Part shown: positions 1-7,038 of the stretch, in pieces
Position numbering within the stretch: the stretch's first letter is position 1
Layout: the number at the start of each line of letters is the position of its first letter
Source of the DNA: Frankiaceae bacterium
GTDB taxonomy: Bacteria > Actinomycetota > Actinomycetes > JAVEEJ01
Assembly (NCBI GenBank): GCA_030840515.1
Contig: JAVEEJ010000230.1
Span: forward strand, 1 to 9,310
Reading direction: 5' to 3'
DNA: 9,310 nt
Program-made: the position numbers and the translations under genes
The notes under the pieces: generated by a model
The model's database searches: none
What the model was told of the DNA's origin: nothing
The model's input: only the letters and a program-made list of their open reading frames with translations

Positions 1-1
1 G

Positions 2-2449
2 CTGCTGGCGGAGCGCGGCTCGGCCGTGACCTACGACAACCTGCTGGTGTCAGCGACGCACGACCACAACTCGCCCTACTACTCGACGCCGGCCGCAGGG
101 GTGTGGCTGTTCCAGGACGTCGCCGACCTGCGGATGTTCGAGTACCAGGCACGGGCGATCGCCACGGCAGTGCAGTCCGCCGAGCGCGGCATGCGTCCCG
201 CCCGTCTCGGTGCGGCGACGGTCGAGTTCCCGTGGTTCCACGGCAACATCGCCGGCGGCGGGGTCGGCGAGGACGGCGCGCCCGTCGGCTACCCGATGAT
301 GGAGAACGACCACGGGCTCACCGTGGTGCGCATCGACGACATGACCGACCCGGCTCAGCCCAAGCCGCTGACGACCTATGTCAACTACGCCCAGCACGGT
401 GAGTCGCTGGACGGCTACGACCTCATCTCGGCGGACTGGCTCGCGCCGTTCGAGCGCTTCGTCGACCGCGGCACCGGCGCACCCGTGGTGTTCAGCCAGG
501 GCTCCGTCGGCTCGGCCGAGGGTCCCTACGACAACCGCTTCCCCGGCGGCAACCCCTCCATCGAGGACCACGGCGATGCGGTGAAGTTCGCCTGGGCCCA
601 CACCGGCTTCTCGCAGGCCGAGCGCGGCACCCACCTGCTGGCCGACAAGGTTCTGGCCGCGTGGCGCGCCATCGGAGGCGAGGACAACGGGGTCACCGTT
701 GCCGCGCCCATGTCGAGCGACGTGCCGGTGCAGATGGTCACCCACTTCGTGCCCGGCCCGGTCTCCCACCCCTACCCCAGCGTGTCCAACTGCCGCACCG
801 ACCAGACGGTCAACGGCAACCCCGGCTCGCCGGTCCTCGGCCTCCCGGACTGCCAGCGGATAAGTGACGTCGGCACCATCCCGTCCCCACCGCTCTGGGA
901 CAGCCTGCGCGCGACCGGGCTGCCGATCCCGGCGAGCTATGACGCCGCGTCATTCGGGTCGGTCGAGGAGAACCTGCGGATCAAGCTCCAGGCCGTGCGC
1001 CTGGGTGAGGTGCTGCTCGCCTCCTGCGCCTGCGAGCCGCAGAGCGACTTGATCAAGGCGTTGGAGACCCGCACCGACAAGGTCGCGGGCAACCAGTGGA
1101 ACGGCATGGACTACGCGAACCAGAACGCGGTCACGGCGGCCTACCCACTGGCCGACAGCCCGGTGCGCGCGTGCTTCGCGGTGCCAGCCGGCTACAGCTG
1201 CCCCCGGAGTGACTCCCCGATCGACGGCACGCCACGCCTCACGGTGAGCAAGGCGGCCTTCGACCGGATGGAAGCAGAGATCAACAACCCGGCCGACGGC
1301 TGGGACGACCCGACGTACGCGCCCTACGCCAACAGCGAGCCTGACGACATCAAGGCGATCAAGGGCAACTTCACCCGCCGGGAGCTCGCGCCGAACTGTG
1401 GCTACGCCGTCCCGGTGGGCCTGGGCCACTCGAGCGACTACAACGGATACACCGTGTCGTACCGCGAGTACGTCGCACGCGACTCCTACCGCAAGGCGCT
1501 CACCTCCTACGGCGCGCACACCGCCGACTACATGGTGAGCCGGTTGGTATCGATGGCCGCGTTCCTGCGCTGCGGGACCCCGCTCCCCGCCGAGCCCCTG
1601 GACACGCTCGCTGCGGCCGACGAGGCACGGCAGGTCGCCGAGTCCACTGCCCTCGGGCAGGTGTCGTCGTACTACTACGACGCCTGGACCGCGCAGATCC
1701 CCGACAGCCAGCCGGCGAAGGCGCTCACCCAGCCGCGCGACATCAAGCGCTTCGACGCGGCGACCTTCTCGTGGGTCGGCGGCGACAACTGGAGCGACAA
1801 CCCCAACGTCATCGTCGAGCGCTTCGTCGGCGGCCAGTGGGTGCGCTACGCGGACATGAGCGGCGAGGTGCAGACCATCCTCACGCCGCCGAGTGATGCC
1901 GCAAGCGGCGCCGTCGACCGACGGCAGGGCCTGCAGTCATGGATCTGGACCGCAAGCTTCGAGGCCTTCGACTCCTACCCCCGCGCTGACGTGCCAGGCG
2001 GCCAGGTGCCCGACGGCACCTACCAGTTCTACGTCAAGGGCATCCAGCACGTGGGCGGGGCGCTGCAGGAGTACGCCTTCTTCTCGAAGCCTTTCCACGT
2101 CGGGCCGTGGACCGGGATCACGGTCAGCGACCTGACCCGCGACGCGGACGGATCGGTCTCCTTCGTCGTGGACCCGATCGTCTACCCCCGCACCTACACG
2201 TCACCGATCGCCTTCGTCGGCGACGACCACGGCAAGCAGATCTGCAAGACCTGCGCCTTCCGGGCCTGGGCCAGCACTGGCCAGGTCGCCAGCGCTCAGG
2301 TGCACGTCGACGGGGTGGCGGTGCCCGCGACGCTCGGCCCCGACGGCCGCTGGCACGCGAGTGCTCCGGGCGCGAGCTCGGTGACCGTCGAGCCAGGGGA
2401 CATCAGGGACGCGTACGGCGAGACGAACGGCGCCCGCTTCACGGCGTGA
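2..2449 (+). CDS. Neutral/alkaline ceramidase-like protein, 5'-truncated by window edge
   Basis: The reading frame is open from base 2, so the GTG at 26 is probably internal and the true start lies outside the window. Numbering from that GTG (807 aa), residues 8-15 (VSATHDHN) match the ceramidase SATHTHSG motif. His124 in YAQHGESLDGYDLISADW matches the second zinc-ligand region. Glu337 in ASCACEPQSD sits where the family has its PGE zinc-ligand Glu, and Tyr472/Tyr475 in DYNGYTVSYREY match the family's Tyr-ligand segment. Family members hydrolyse the amide bond of ceramide and are usually secreted or surface zinc enzymes. Any signal peptide here would be off-window. After about residue 520 comes a C-terminal part that looks rich in beta strands. 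The segment FSQGSVGS (156-163) stands where ceramidases carry the GDVSP nucleophile segment and is divergent, so the substrate may not be ceramide. Family assignment is fairly sure, activity is not. Confidence 0.8.
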   Translation: MLAERGSAVTYDNLLVSATHDHNSPYYSTPAAGVWLFQDVADLRMFEYQARAIATAVQSAERGMRPARLGAATVEFPWFHGNIAGGGVGEDGAPVGYPMMENDHGLTVVRIDDMTDPAQPKPLTTYVNYAQHGESLDGYDLISADWLAPFERFVDRGTGAPVVFSQGSVGSAEGPYDNRFPGGNPSIEDHGDAVKFAWAHTGFSQAERGTHLLADKVLAAWRAIGGEDNGVTVAAPMSSDVPVQMVTHFVPGPVSHPYPSVSNCRTDQTVNGNPGSPVLGLPDCQRISDVGTIPSPPLWDSLRATGLPIPASYDAASFGSVEENLRIKLQAVRLGEVLLASCACEPQSDLIKALETRTDKVAGNQWNGMDYANQNAVTAAYPLADSPVRACFAVPAGYSCPRSDSPIDGTPRLTVSKAAFDRMEAEINNPADGWDDPTYAPYANSEPDDIKAIKGNFTRRELAPNCGYAVPVGLGHSSDYNGYTVSYREYVARDSYRKALTSYGAHTADYMVSRLVSMAAFLRCGTPLPAEPLDTLAAADEARQVAESTALGQVSSYYYDAWTAQIPDSQPAKALTQPRDIKRFDAATFSWVGGDNWSDNPNVIVERFVGGQWVRYADMSGEVQTILTPPSDAASGAVDRRQGLQSWIWTASFEAFDSYPRADVPGGQVPDGTYQFYVKGIQHVGGALQEYAFFSKPFHVGPWTGITVSDLTRDADGSVSFVVDPIVYPRTYTSPIAFVGDDHGKQICKTCAFRAWASTGQVASAQVHVDGVAVPATLGPDGRWHASAPGASSVTVEPGDIRDAYGETNGARFTA

Positions 2450-2879
2450 CCGGTGACTCAGCGCTCGCATCGACGGTGATGCGCGCGCTCCCACCGTCGA
2501 GCACGGCACCGGTGAACGGCAGCTTCACGGGTGCCTCGAACTCCACCGTGGCTATCGCGCCGTCGGTGGTGACGGTCCAGGTCAGGCCTGGGAAGCGATC
2601 GGACAGCCGGGCGTTGGCGACGTAGCGGTCGACGGCGACCTCGACCGAGTCCTGACTCAGCGGCAGCGAGCTGCCCACCCCGACGGTGAGCAGCTGCCCC
2701 TCGTCCGGCGACTGCGAGGCCGCGAGCGCTGCGGCATCGGCAGCCCCGGACAGCGCGCGGCGGTAGAGGAAGAGCTTCGAGACGTCGACCACCACCACGA
2801 CCAGCGCGATCGCGATCGCGGCGTAGACGAGGATCAGCAGCAGCAGCTGGCCGTCGTCCTCACGCAGCCTGCGCCTCAC
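2439..2879 (-). CDS. TadG-like Flp pilus assembly protein (putative pseudopilin)
   Basis: This is a small protein of about 146 aa and the last gene of the tad operon. A short basic N-terminus (RRRLRED) is followed by DG and a hydrophobic helix at about residues 11-32. Next comes RRALSGAADAAALAAS, the alpha-helical signature of TadG/TadE-like proteins, and then a beta-rich extracytoplasmic tail. Such proteins are minor components of Tad pili held in the membrane by the N-terminal helix. The +5 Glu of class III prepilin signals is absent here (Leu). I chose the GTG at 2879 because it gives a 4-base GTGA overlap with the upstream gene, like other junctions in this operon; a GTG at 2885 would add two residues. 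The 3' end overlaps the ceramidase-like gene by 11 bp, tail to tail, leaving no room for a terminator between them. Confidence 0.8.
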   Translation of the reverse strand: MRRRLREDDGQLLLLILVYAAIAIALVVVVVDVSKLFLYRRALSGAADAAALAASQSPDEGQLLTVGVGSSLPLSQDSVEVAVDRYVANARLSDRFPGLTWTVTTDGAIATVEFEAPVKLPFTGAVLDGGSARITVDASAESPVTP

Positions 2880-3361
2880 GGGCACACCCCCGCGTCGACC
2901 GGGGCGGCGACACCGGAGCGGAAGCAGTCGACCACCTCGTCGTGCCTGCCGTGAACGGCGATCGATGCGGGCACCGTGCCGAAGATGTGAGGCACGAAGG
3001 GGAGCCCGACCCTGGTGTCGATGCGGATGCTGACGATCGCGCCGGCGGTCAGGCAGGGGTCCTCGGAGCAGCTGATCGTCAGGTCATCGGGATCGAGCTG
3101 AAGTCCCTGGTCCTGCAGCGCCAACCGGGCCGCGGCCAACGCTGCGTCCTCCGGGTTGTCCCCACCCGCCGCGACGTAGGCGCGGCCGGCCTCCCGCGTC
3201 GCCTGCGTGACGCCGAAAGCAGCCCGCTGCACCTGGAAGACGGACACCACGAGGTAGCCGACGGGGACCATCAGCAGCACGGCCAACCAGGTGAACTCGA
3301 TGAGCGCGTTGCCGCTGTCCTCACGGGATCGCCACAACCGTCGCCGTACCTGCGCCCTCAC
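2876..3361 (-). CDS. TadE-like pseudopilin with four cysteines
   Basis: This 161-aa protein has a basic leader ending at Gly17. Then comes NALIEF, with Glu22 at +5 relative to a G/N cleavage point, and a hydrophobic helix at about residues 23-45. This is the TadE-type prepilin layout, normally processed by a Tad-specific prepilin peptidase (none is encoded in this window). The helix continues into QATREAGRAYVAAGG, typical of TadE. The mature part carries Cys98, Cys103, Cys146 and Cys160, enough for two disulfide bonds outside the membrane; the neighbouring tadE-like protein has none. The GTG start overlaps the stop of the upstream gene by four bases (GTGA), and the 3' end overlaps the next gene, so translation of the pseudopilins is probably coupled. 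Confidence 0.85.
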   Translation of the reverse strand: MRAQVRRRLWRSREDSGNALIEFTWLAVLLMVPVGYLVVSVFQVQRAAFGVTQATREAGRAYVAAGGDNPEDAALAAARLALQDQGLQLDPDDLTISCSEDPCLTAGAIVSIRIDTRVGLPFVPHIFGTVPASIAVHGRHDEVVDCFRSGVAAPVDAGVCP

Positions 3362-3750
3362 GGTCCTTCCTCCAGCGCGTGGCCCCGGACCGTCATCGTG
3401 CGCGCCGGTCCGAGGAAGCCGATGACAGGGATGCGGGTACGCACCGTGATGACGACGACGGTCCGCCCGCCCACCTGCTCCTCACCGGAAGAGATGTCCT
3501 GCGAGTACGACGACGGCAGCGCGTCGTCGATCAGCTGGCGCGCCCGCGCCACGCCGTCCTCAGGTGTGCGGTCGGCGTTCGCCGCATAGCGCGCACCCTC
3601 CGCCGCGGCACCCGTCAGCACCGTGCGGACGTGCAGCGCCAAGCCGATCTGCAGCACCGCCAGGAACATGGCGGTGAGCAGCACGCTGACGAGGACGAAC
3701 TCGACGACGGCCGACCCGCGCTCGCCGGCGATGTCCCGCCGGCGGTACAT
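3358..3750 (-). CDS. TadE-like pseudopilin
   Basis: This 130-aa protein shows the clearest TadE features in the window. The leader is MYRRRDIAGERG, with a predicted prepilin peptidase cut after Gly12. SAVVEF then places Glu17 at +5, and a transmembrane helix follows at about residues 18-36. VRTVLTGAAAEGARYAA is the usual TadE helix extension, followed by a short beta-rich domain. TadE proteins are minor pseudopilins needed for assembly or export of Flp-type pili. The ATG overlaps the stop of the preceding flp-like gene by one base (TGATG), and the stop overlaps the next tadE-like gene by four bases. Confidence 0.88.
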   Translation of the reverse strand: MYRRRDIAGERGSAVVEFVLVSVLLTAMFLAVLQIGLALHVRTVLTGAAAEGARYAANADRTPEDGVARARQLIDDALPSSYSQDISSGEEQVGGRTVVVITVRTRIPVIGFLGPARTMTVRGHALEEGP

Positions 3751-3941
3751 CAGCCGCCTGGACCCGTGACCGCGTCGAGCGCGTCGTTGAACAGGGACTG
3801 CAGCTTGTCGCCGGCGGCGAGCCAGAGCACCGTCACCAGTCCGGCGGTCATCATCGTGACCAGCACCCAGCCCGGGACGTCACCCCTCTCACGCCCGCCC
3901 GTCGTGATCCGCACATACGCGCGGAGCAACAGCTCAGACAT
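3750..3941 (-). CDS. Flp-like major pilin candidate (small membrane protein)
   Basis: This 63-aa protein has one hydrophobic helix (about residues 25-43, in PGWVLVTMMTAGLVTVLWLAAG) preceded by a charged segment ending GGRERGD. Its size and position between tadC and the tadE-like genes fit the small Flp-type pilin of actinobacterial Tad loci. The classical Flp Glu-Tyr pair at +5/+6 after the processing Gly is missing, so cleavage or subunit packing may differ. I chose the ATG at 3941 because GGAAGGGG (3951-3958) lies nine bases upstream; a TTG at 3950 would directly abut that ribosome-binding site. This is the only internal junction of the operon with a real gap (31 bp) and a strong Shine-Dalgarno. 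That fits a pilin that must be made in larger amounts than its neighbours. Confidence 0.75.
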   Translation of the reverse strand: MSELLLRAYVRITTGGRERGDVPGWVLVTMMTAGLVTVLWLAAGDKLQSLFNDALDAVTGPGG

Positions 3942-3950
3942 CAAACCCAA

Positions 3951-3958
3951 CCCCTTCC
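3951..3958 (-). promoter_or_regulatory. Strong ribosome-binding site of the flp-like gene
   Basis: On the minus strand the sequence reads GGAAGGGG, nine bases before ATG 3941. It decides the start of the small pilin gene against the TTG at 3950. It is the clearest Shine-Dalgarno at any internal junction of this operon; most others rely on overlapping stop and start codons. Confidence 0.6.
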
Positions 3959-3972
3959 GGTGGAACCCACAC

Positions 3973-4911
3973 TCACGGTGATGTGAACGACAGCCCGTAG
4001 AAACCGGGGTAGAGCGCGAAGAGAACAGTGACAGGAAGGACGAGGAAGACGACAGGCACCATCATCGCGATCTCCTTCTTCCCGCCGGAGTCCAGCAGGG
4101 CGCGCTTGCCCGCCTCGCGCACATCGCCCGCCTGCGCGCGCAGCACCTCGGCAAGCGGCGTCCCTCGCTCGACAGCGATGACCACGCCGTCGACGAAGCG
4201 CGCGAGCGGCGGCAGGCTGGTCCGGGCAGCCAACCGTTCGAGCGACTGCACGAGGGTGGCACCGGCTCGCGCGTCGGCGAGCGCGCGGCCTAGCTCGAGC
4301 GCGAGCTCGCCGCGACTGACCCGCACCACGCGCTCGAGGGCGCCGACCGGCCCCTCGCCCGCGGTCACGGCGAGCGCCAGGAGTTCGGCGATGGTGGGGA
4401 ACTCGGCCAGCATGCGCTGCTCACGTCGAGCGACCTCACGGGTCAGCCAACGGTCCCGGAGCAGCACCCCCGTGACGCCGGCGAGAAGGCACAGGATCAG
4501 GAGCGCGACCGGGGAGGCCGTGCTGCCCTTCGCGAGCAGCAGCAGGCCGAAGCCGAGTCCCGCGAGCAGGCCGAGCGCGCCCCAGACGACCTGCTCTGTC
4601 CTGAACTCCTCAAGGGTCGTGCCGCGGCCTGTCTGCTCGAGCCGACGGCGCACCGAGCCGCTGCCACCCACCCAGCGCTCGACGAGGCGGACGGCGTCGT
4701 CGAGCCACGGGCGCAGCAGCCGCTCGACGGTAGGGAACGGCGTGACGGTCGGGGCGGCCGCCAGCAGCCGGGAAGGACGCGTCGCATCGCGCAGGTAGGG
4801 ACCGAGACGGTCATCGAGCCGCGGCTGGTTGAACACCGGCAGCCCGCGCAGCGTGAGGAGCAGCCCGACCCCGCCGATGGCGCCGATCGCCGCGCCTCCC
4901 ACCCCGGTCAC
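3973..4911 (-). CDS. tadC: TadC, type II secretion F-domain inner-membrane platform protein
   Basis: This 312-aa protein has hydrophobic segments at about residues 5-20, 108-126 and 133-151, and a C-terminal one at 281-300 (IAMMVPVVFLVLPVTVLF). Between the last two lies a T2SSF domain starting EFPTIAELLALAVTAGEGP (170-188), with SLPPLARFVDGVVIAVERGTP further on. The ending GKKEIAMMVPVVFLVLP is a TadC hallmark. TadC pairs with TadB to form the inner-membrane platform on which the TadA ATPase acts. The frame is open further upstream, to 5112, but that stretch is an out-of-frame copy of tadB and is arginine/proline-rich junk. The GTG at 4911 overlaps the tadB stop by four bases (GTGA) and gives a sensible membrane N-terminus. 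Confidence 0.92.
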   Translation of the reverse strand: MTGVGGAAIGAIGGVGLLLTLRGLPVFNQPRLDDRLGPYLRDATRPSRLLAAAPTVTPFPTVERLLRPWLDDAVRLVERWVGGSGSVRRRLEQTGRGTTLEEFRTEQVVWGALGLLAGLGFGLLLLAKGSTASPVALLILCLLAGVTGVLLRDRWLTREVARREQRMLAEFPTIAELLALAVTAGEGPVGALERVVRVSRGELALELGRALADARAGATLVQSLERLAARTSLPPLARFVDGVVIAVERGTPLAEVLRAQAGDVREAGKRALLDSGGKKEIAMMVPVVFLVLPVTVLFALYPGFYGLSFTSP

Positions 4912-5768
4912 CGCAGCACCCGCTGCTCTTCGGGGAGGCGGCCGATGCGGATCATCACCCGGTAGGCGATCAACGAGATCCCGCCCCCGAAGGCCAGCAC
5001 CAACGCGCCGGTCGCGGTGTTGTAGGCGGCCACCGCTTCGGGGCGCAGCGACAGCAGCCCCAGCAGTGCCCAGGGAGCGACGAGCGCCATGCGCGCGGCG
5101 TTCACCGACCACCCCTGTCTGGTCTCGAGCTCAGCCCGGGTGCGCGCGTCCTCCCGAAGGAACGCCGAGAGCGTGCGGAGCAGGCGCCCGAGGTCGGTGC
5201 CGCCGACCTCACGGGCCATCCGCAACGACTCGACAATGCGGTCGCCGACCGGGTCCGCGAGCCCCTCCTTGAGCCGATCCAGGCACTCGGCGAAACGCCC
5301 GGTCGCGCGGTAGTCCTCGCCGAACCGCTGGAACGGGCGCCGCAGCGCCTCCGGGCCGCGCACCCCGACCTGCGTCAGCGCCTCCGGCAGCGACAGCCCG
5401 GCACGGACGCCGCTGGCCAGGTTGTCCACCACCTCGGGCCACAGCTCGCGCAGCTCGACACCGCGCTGGCGGCGCCGGTAGCGCACCAGGCCGAGCGGGC
5501 CGTAGCCCGCGAACAACGCGAAGGCCAACGCGATGGACCAGGTCCGCGAGACCACGGCCATGGCGAGGAACGCCAGCACGAACAGCACGATGCTCACCGT
5601 GATCAGCTGCGCCGGCGTGACGCCCTCGATCCCCGCCTGGGTCAGCTGCTCCTGCAGTCGCTGCCGCCAGGTCCGCGTCGCCGTCGGCTTGCGCTGCGGC
5701 GCGCGCGGCCCCGACCGCCAGATCAGCAGCAGCCCCGCCCCGAGGAGCAGCCCGACGAACGCGCCCAT
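4908..5768 (-). CDS. tadB: TadB, type II secretion F-domain inner-membrane platform protein
   Basis: This 286-aa protein has hydrophobic segments at about residues 2-17, 55-73, 77-95, 228-241 and 253-275. The cytoplasmic T2SSF domain runs from about 108 to 235 and includes LWPEVVDNLASGVRAGLSLPEAL and RMAREVGGTDLGRLLRTLSAFLRED, both typical of TadB. It would form the platform with TadC and contact the TadA ATPase to drive pilus extension. The ATG overlaps the stop of tadA by one base (TGATG) and the gene ends in a GTGA overlap with tadC. The reading frame looks intact, with no lesion like that in tadA. Confidence 0.93.
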   Translation of the reverse strand: MGAFVGLLLGAGLLLIWRSGPRAPQRKPTATRTWRQRLQEQLTQAGIEGVTPAQLITVSIVLFVLAFLAMAVVSRTWSIALAFALFAGYGPLGLVRYRRRQRGVELRELWPEVVDNLASGVRAGLSLPEALTQVGVRGPEALRRPFQRFGEDYRATGRFAECLDRLKEGLADPVGDRIVESLRMAREVGGTDLGRLLRTLSAFLREDARTRAELETRQGWSVNAARMALVAPWALLGLLSLRPEAVAAYNTATGALVLAFGGGISLIAYRVMIRIGRLPEEQRVLR

Positions 5769-6199
5769 CAGCCGATCCGGCTCGGCGCGAGCAGCGCGGT
5801 GACGTCGAAGCCCGCGATGGCATAGCGCTCGAGATGCGGCGGGTAGCCGTCGGCGCGGACCAGTTCGCCGCCGCGCGTGGTGAACACGTCGGCGGTCTCG
5901 ACCACGTCACCCTCCACGCGTCCGGGAACCGCGACGATCTCGCGCACCCTGCGTCGGCCGTCGGCATCGGTGGCCGCGTGTACGACGAGGTCCACGCTGC
6001 TCGCCACGGTGGGGACGACGAAGCTGTGGCCGACGTTCTCGCCGGCCAGCAGCGGCAGGGTGCACATCTTCACCACCGCCTTGCGCGCGCTGTTGGCGTG
6101 GATCGTGCACATGCCCGGCAGCCCGCTGTTGAGGGCGATCAGCAGGTCGAGGCACTCCTCCTGCCGCACCTCGACGACGATGATGCGGCTCGGGCTCAT
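5768..6199 (-). CDS. tadA: TadA C-terminal fragment (Walker B, His box), possible reinitiation product
   Basis: This open frame of 143 aa starts at an ATG (6199) only three codons after the amber codon. It begins MSPSRIIVVEVRQEECLDLL, which is the Walker B region of TadA, followed by LNSGLPGMCTIHANSAR (His box), CTLPLLAGEN and VVPTVASSVDLVVHA. It then runs to the normal C-terminus of the family. The usual RIIVGEVR reads RIIVVEVR here, and the usual AREA after HANS reads ARKA. It ends in a one-base TGATG overlap with tadB. Whether it is made depends on termination-reinitiation or stop-codon readthrough. If neither occurs it is simply the dead half of the pseudogene. Confidence 0.6.
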   Translation of the reverse strand: MSPSRIIVVEVRQEECLDLLIALNSGLPGMCTIHANSARKAVVKMCTLPLLAGENVGHSFVVPTVASSVDLVVHAATDADGRRRVREIVAVPGRVEGDVVETADVFTTRGGELVRADGYPPHLERYAIAGFDVTALLAPSRIG

Positions 6200-6208
6200 G
6201 CGCAGCGC

Positions 6209-6211
6209 CTA
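6209..6211 (-). other. In-frame amber codon within tadA
   Basis: The minus strand reads CTC GTC AAG TAG GCG CTG CGC ATG. Family members have LVKEALRM at this place as I recall it, so the ancestral codon was most likely GAG (Glu), changed by a single G-to-T substitution. Restoring GAG would give AAGGAGGCG. The codon separates Walker A from Walker B. Confidence 0.85.
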
Positions 6212-7000
6212 CTTGACGAGCCGGCGCAGCCGCACCTCGCCGGTGCCCTCGTGGTTGGGCTGGCGGGTCTGCATCGACACCACGTCGGGCAGCGGCACCT
6301 TGAGCTCGAAGACCTCCTCGCACGTAACCACGCGCTCGCGCGCAGGGATCGCCGCGGTGAGGCAGTTGAGCAAGGTGGTCTTCCCCGCCTGGGTGCCGCC
6401 GGCCACGATGATGTTGAGCCCGGCCGCGACCGAGGCCTCGAGGAAGCGAGCGGCCTGGACGGTGATGGTGCCGAGCCCGACGAGCTCGTCCAGGCTCGCG
6501 GCGGTCAGCACGAACTTGCGGATGTTGACCGACCAGTGGCGGCGCGTGATGTCGGGGATCACTACGTGAAGGCGGGAGCCGTCGGGCAGCATCGCGTCGA
6601 CGAAGGGCGTCGAGAGGTCCACCCTGCGACCCGAGCTCTTGAGCATCCGCTCGACCAGGTCGCGCACCTGGCCCTCGGACAGGATCGTGTTGGTCAGCTC
6701 GCTCCGGCCCCGACGGGCGACGAATACCCGACCGGGCTCGTTGATCCAGATCTCCTCGACGCTGGGGTCGTCGAGGTGGCGTTGGAGGGGGCCGAAGCCG
6801 GCGACCGAGTCGTAGACCGCGCGGGCGGCGCCGCGCGGGTCGAACAGCGGCGGGAGCGAGCCCGCCAAGGCGCGCTCGTCGTACTCGGCGACCACCTCGT
6901 CGACGAGGCGCCGCACGGCGACCAGGTCGCTGGCCGGATCGAGCCCCCGGCGGCGAACGAGCTCGCGGACCTCATCCTCGACGACGTCGAGTGCCTCCAC
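6209..7000 (-). CDS. tadA: TadA N-terminal fragment (N-domain plus Walker A), ends at TAG
   Basis: The 263-aa product as read holds the whole N-terminal domain and the first half of the ATPase core, ending RLRRLVK. It has Walker A with Lys207 and the conserved TCEEVFEL, MQTRQPN and EGTGEVRLRR segments. It lacks Walker B and the His box, so it could bind nucleotide weakly at most and should not hydrolyse ATP by itself. It is the first gene of the tad operon. The possible promoter on the minus strand (TACTCT, 7044-7039) would put transcription start near 7032, inside the longer GTG 7036 frame. That favours GTG 7000, preceded by GGGGG four bases upstream. Automatic annotation may instead use GTG 7036 or an even longer frame. 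Confidence 0.75.
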   Translation of the reverse strand: MEALDVVEDEVRELVRRRGLDPASDLVAVRRLVDEVVAEYDERALAGSLPPLFDPRGAARAVYDSVAGFGPLQRHLDDPSVEEIWINEPGRVFVARRGRSELTNTILSEGQVRDLVERMLKSSGRRVDLSTPFVDAMLPDGSRLHVVIPDITRRHWSVNIRKFVLTAASLDELVGLGTITVQAARFLEASVAAGLNIIVAGGTQAGKTTLLNCLTAAIPARERVVTCEEVFELKVPLPDVVSMQTRQPNHEGTGEVRLRRLVK

Positions 7001-7038
7001 GACACCCCCACTAGTCCGCTTGGCCCGATTCGTCACTG

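Larger units (their letters stand above)
5768..7000 (-). pseudogene. tadA: TadA/CpaF secretion ATPase gene interrupted by an in-frame TAG
   Basis: Taken together, 7000 to 5768 encode a 410-codon TadA (CpaF-type VirB11 family ATPase), with an amber codon at codon 264 (6211-6209). The frame is the same on both sides, so this is a substitution, not an indel. An N-terminal domain (VEEIWINEPGRVFV, residues 81-94) precedes Walker A GGTQAGKTT (201-209, Lys207) and the Asp-box-like TCEEVFEL (226-233). After the stop come the Walker B region (273-277) and the His box TIHANSAR (His301). TadA normally forms a hexamer that powers pilus assembly through TadB/TadC. The start at GTG 7000 fits family N-termini of the form xEALDVVEDEVRELVRRRG; GTG 7036 is the alternative. 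The rest of the frame is clean, so the lesion is recent, an assembly error, or tolerated. Confidence 0.8.

Noticed and set aside
50..769. 239-codon minus-strand open frame inside the ceramidase-like gene
   Set aside because: It is Val/Gly/Arg/His-biased and the complement of a coherent protein with clear family motifs.
4912..5112. Extended N-terminus of tadC upstream of 4911
   Set aside because: The extra 67 codons overlap tadB in another frame, are Arg/Gly/Pro-rich, and add nothing to TadC. GTG 4911 gives the usual GTGA overlap.
6209..6211. Frameshift as the cause of the tadA split
   Set aside because: The reading frame before and after the stop is the same and the protein match is continuous, so only one codon is altered.
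6209..6211. Pyrrolysine or programmed recoding at the TAG
   Set aside because: The site corresponds to an ordinary Glu/Asn-type position in TadA and there is no sign of a recoding element. Pyrrolysine is not expected in this kind of organism. A plain nonsense change is simpler.
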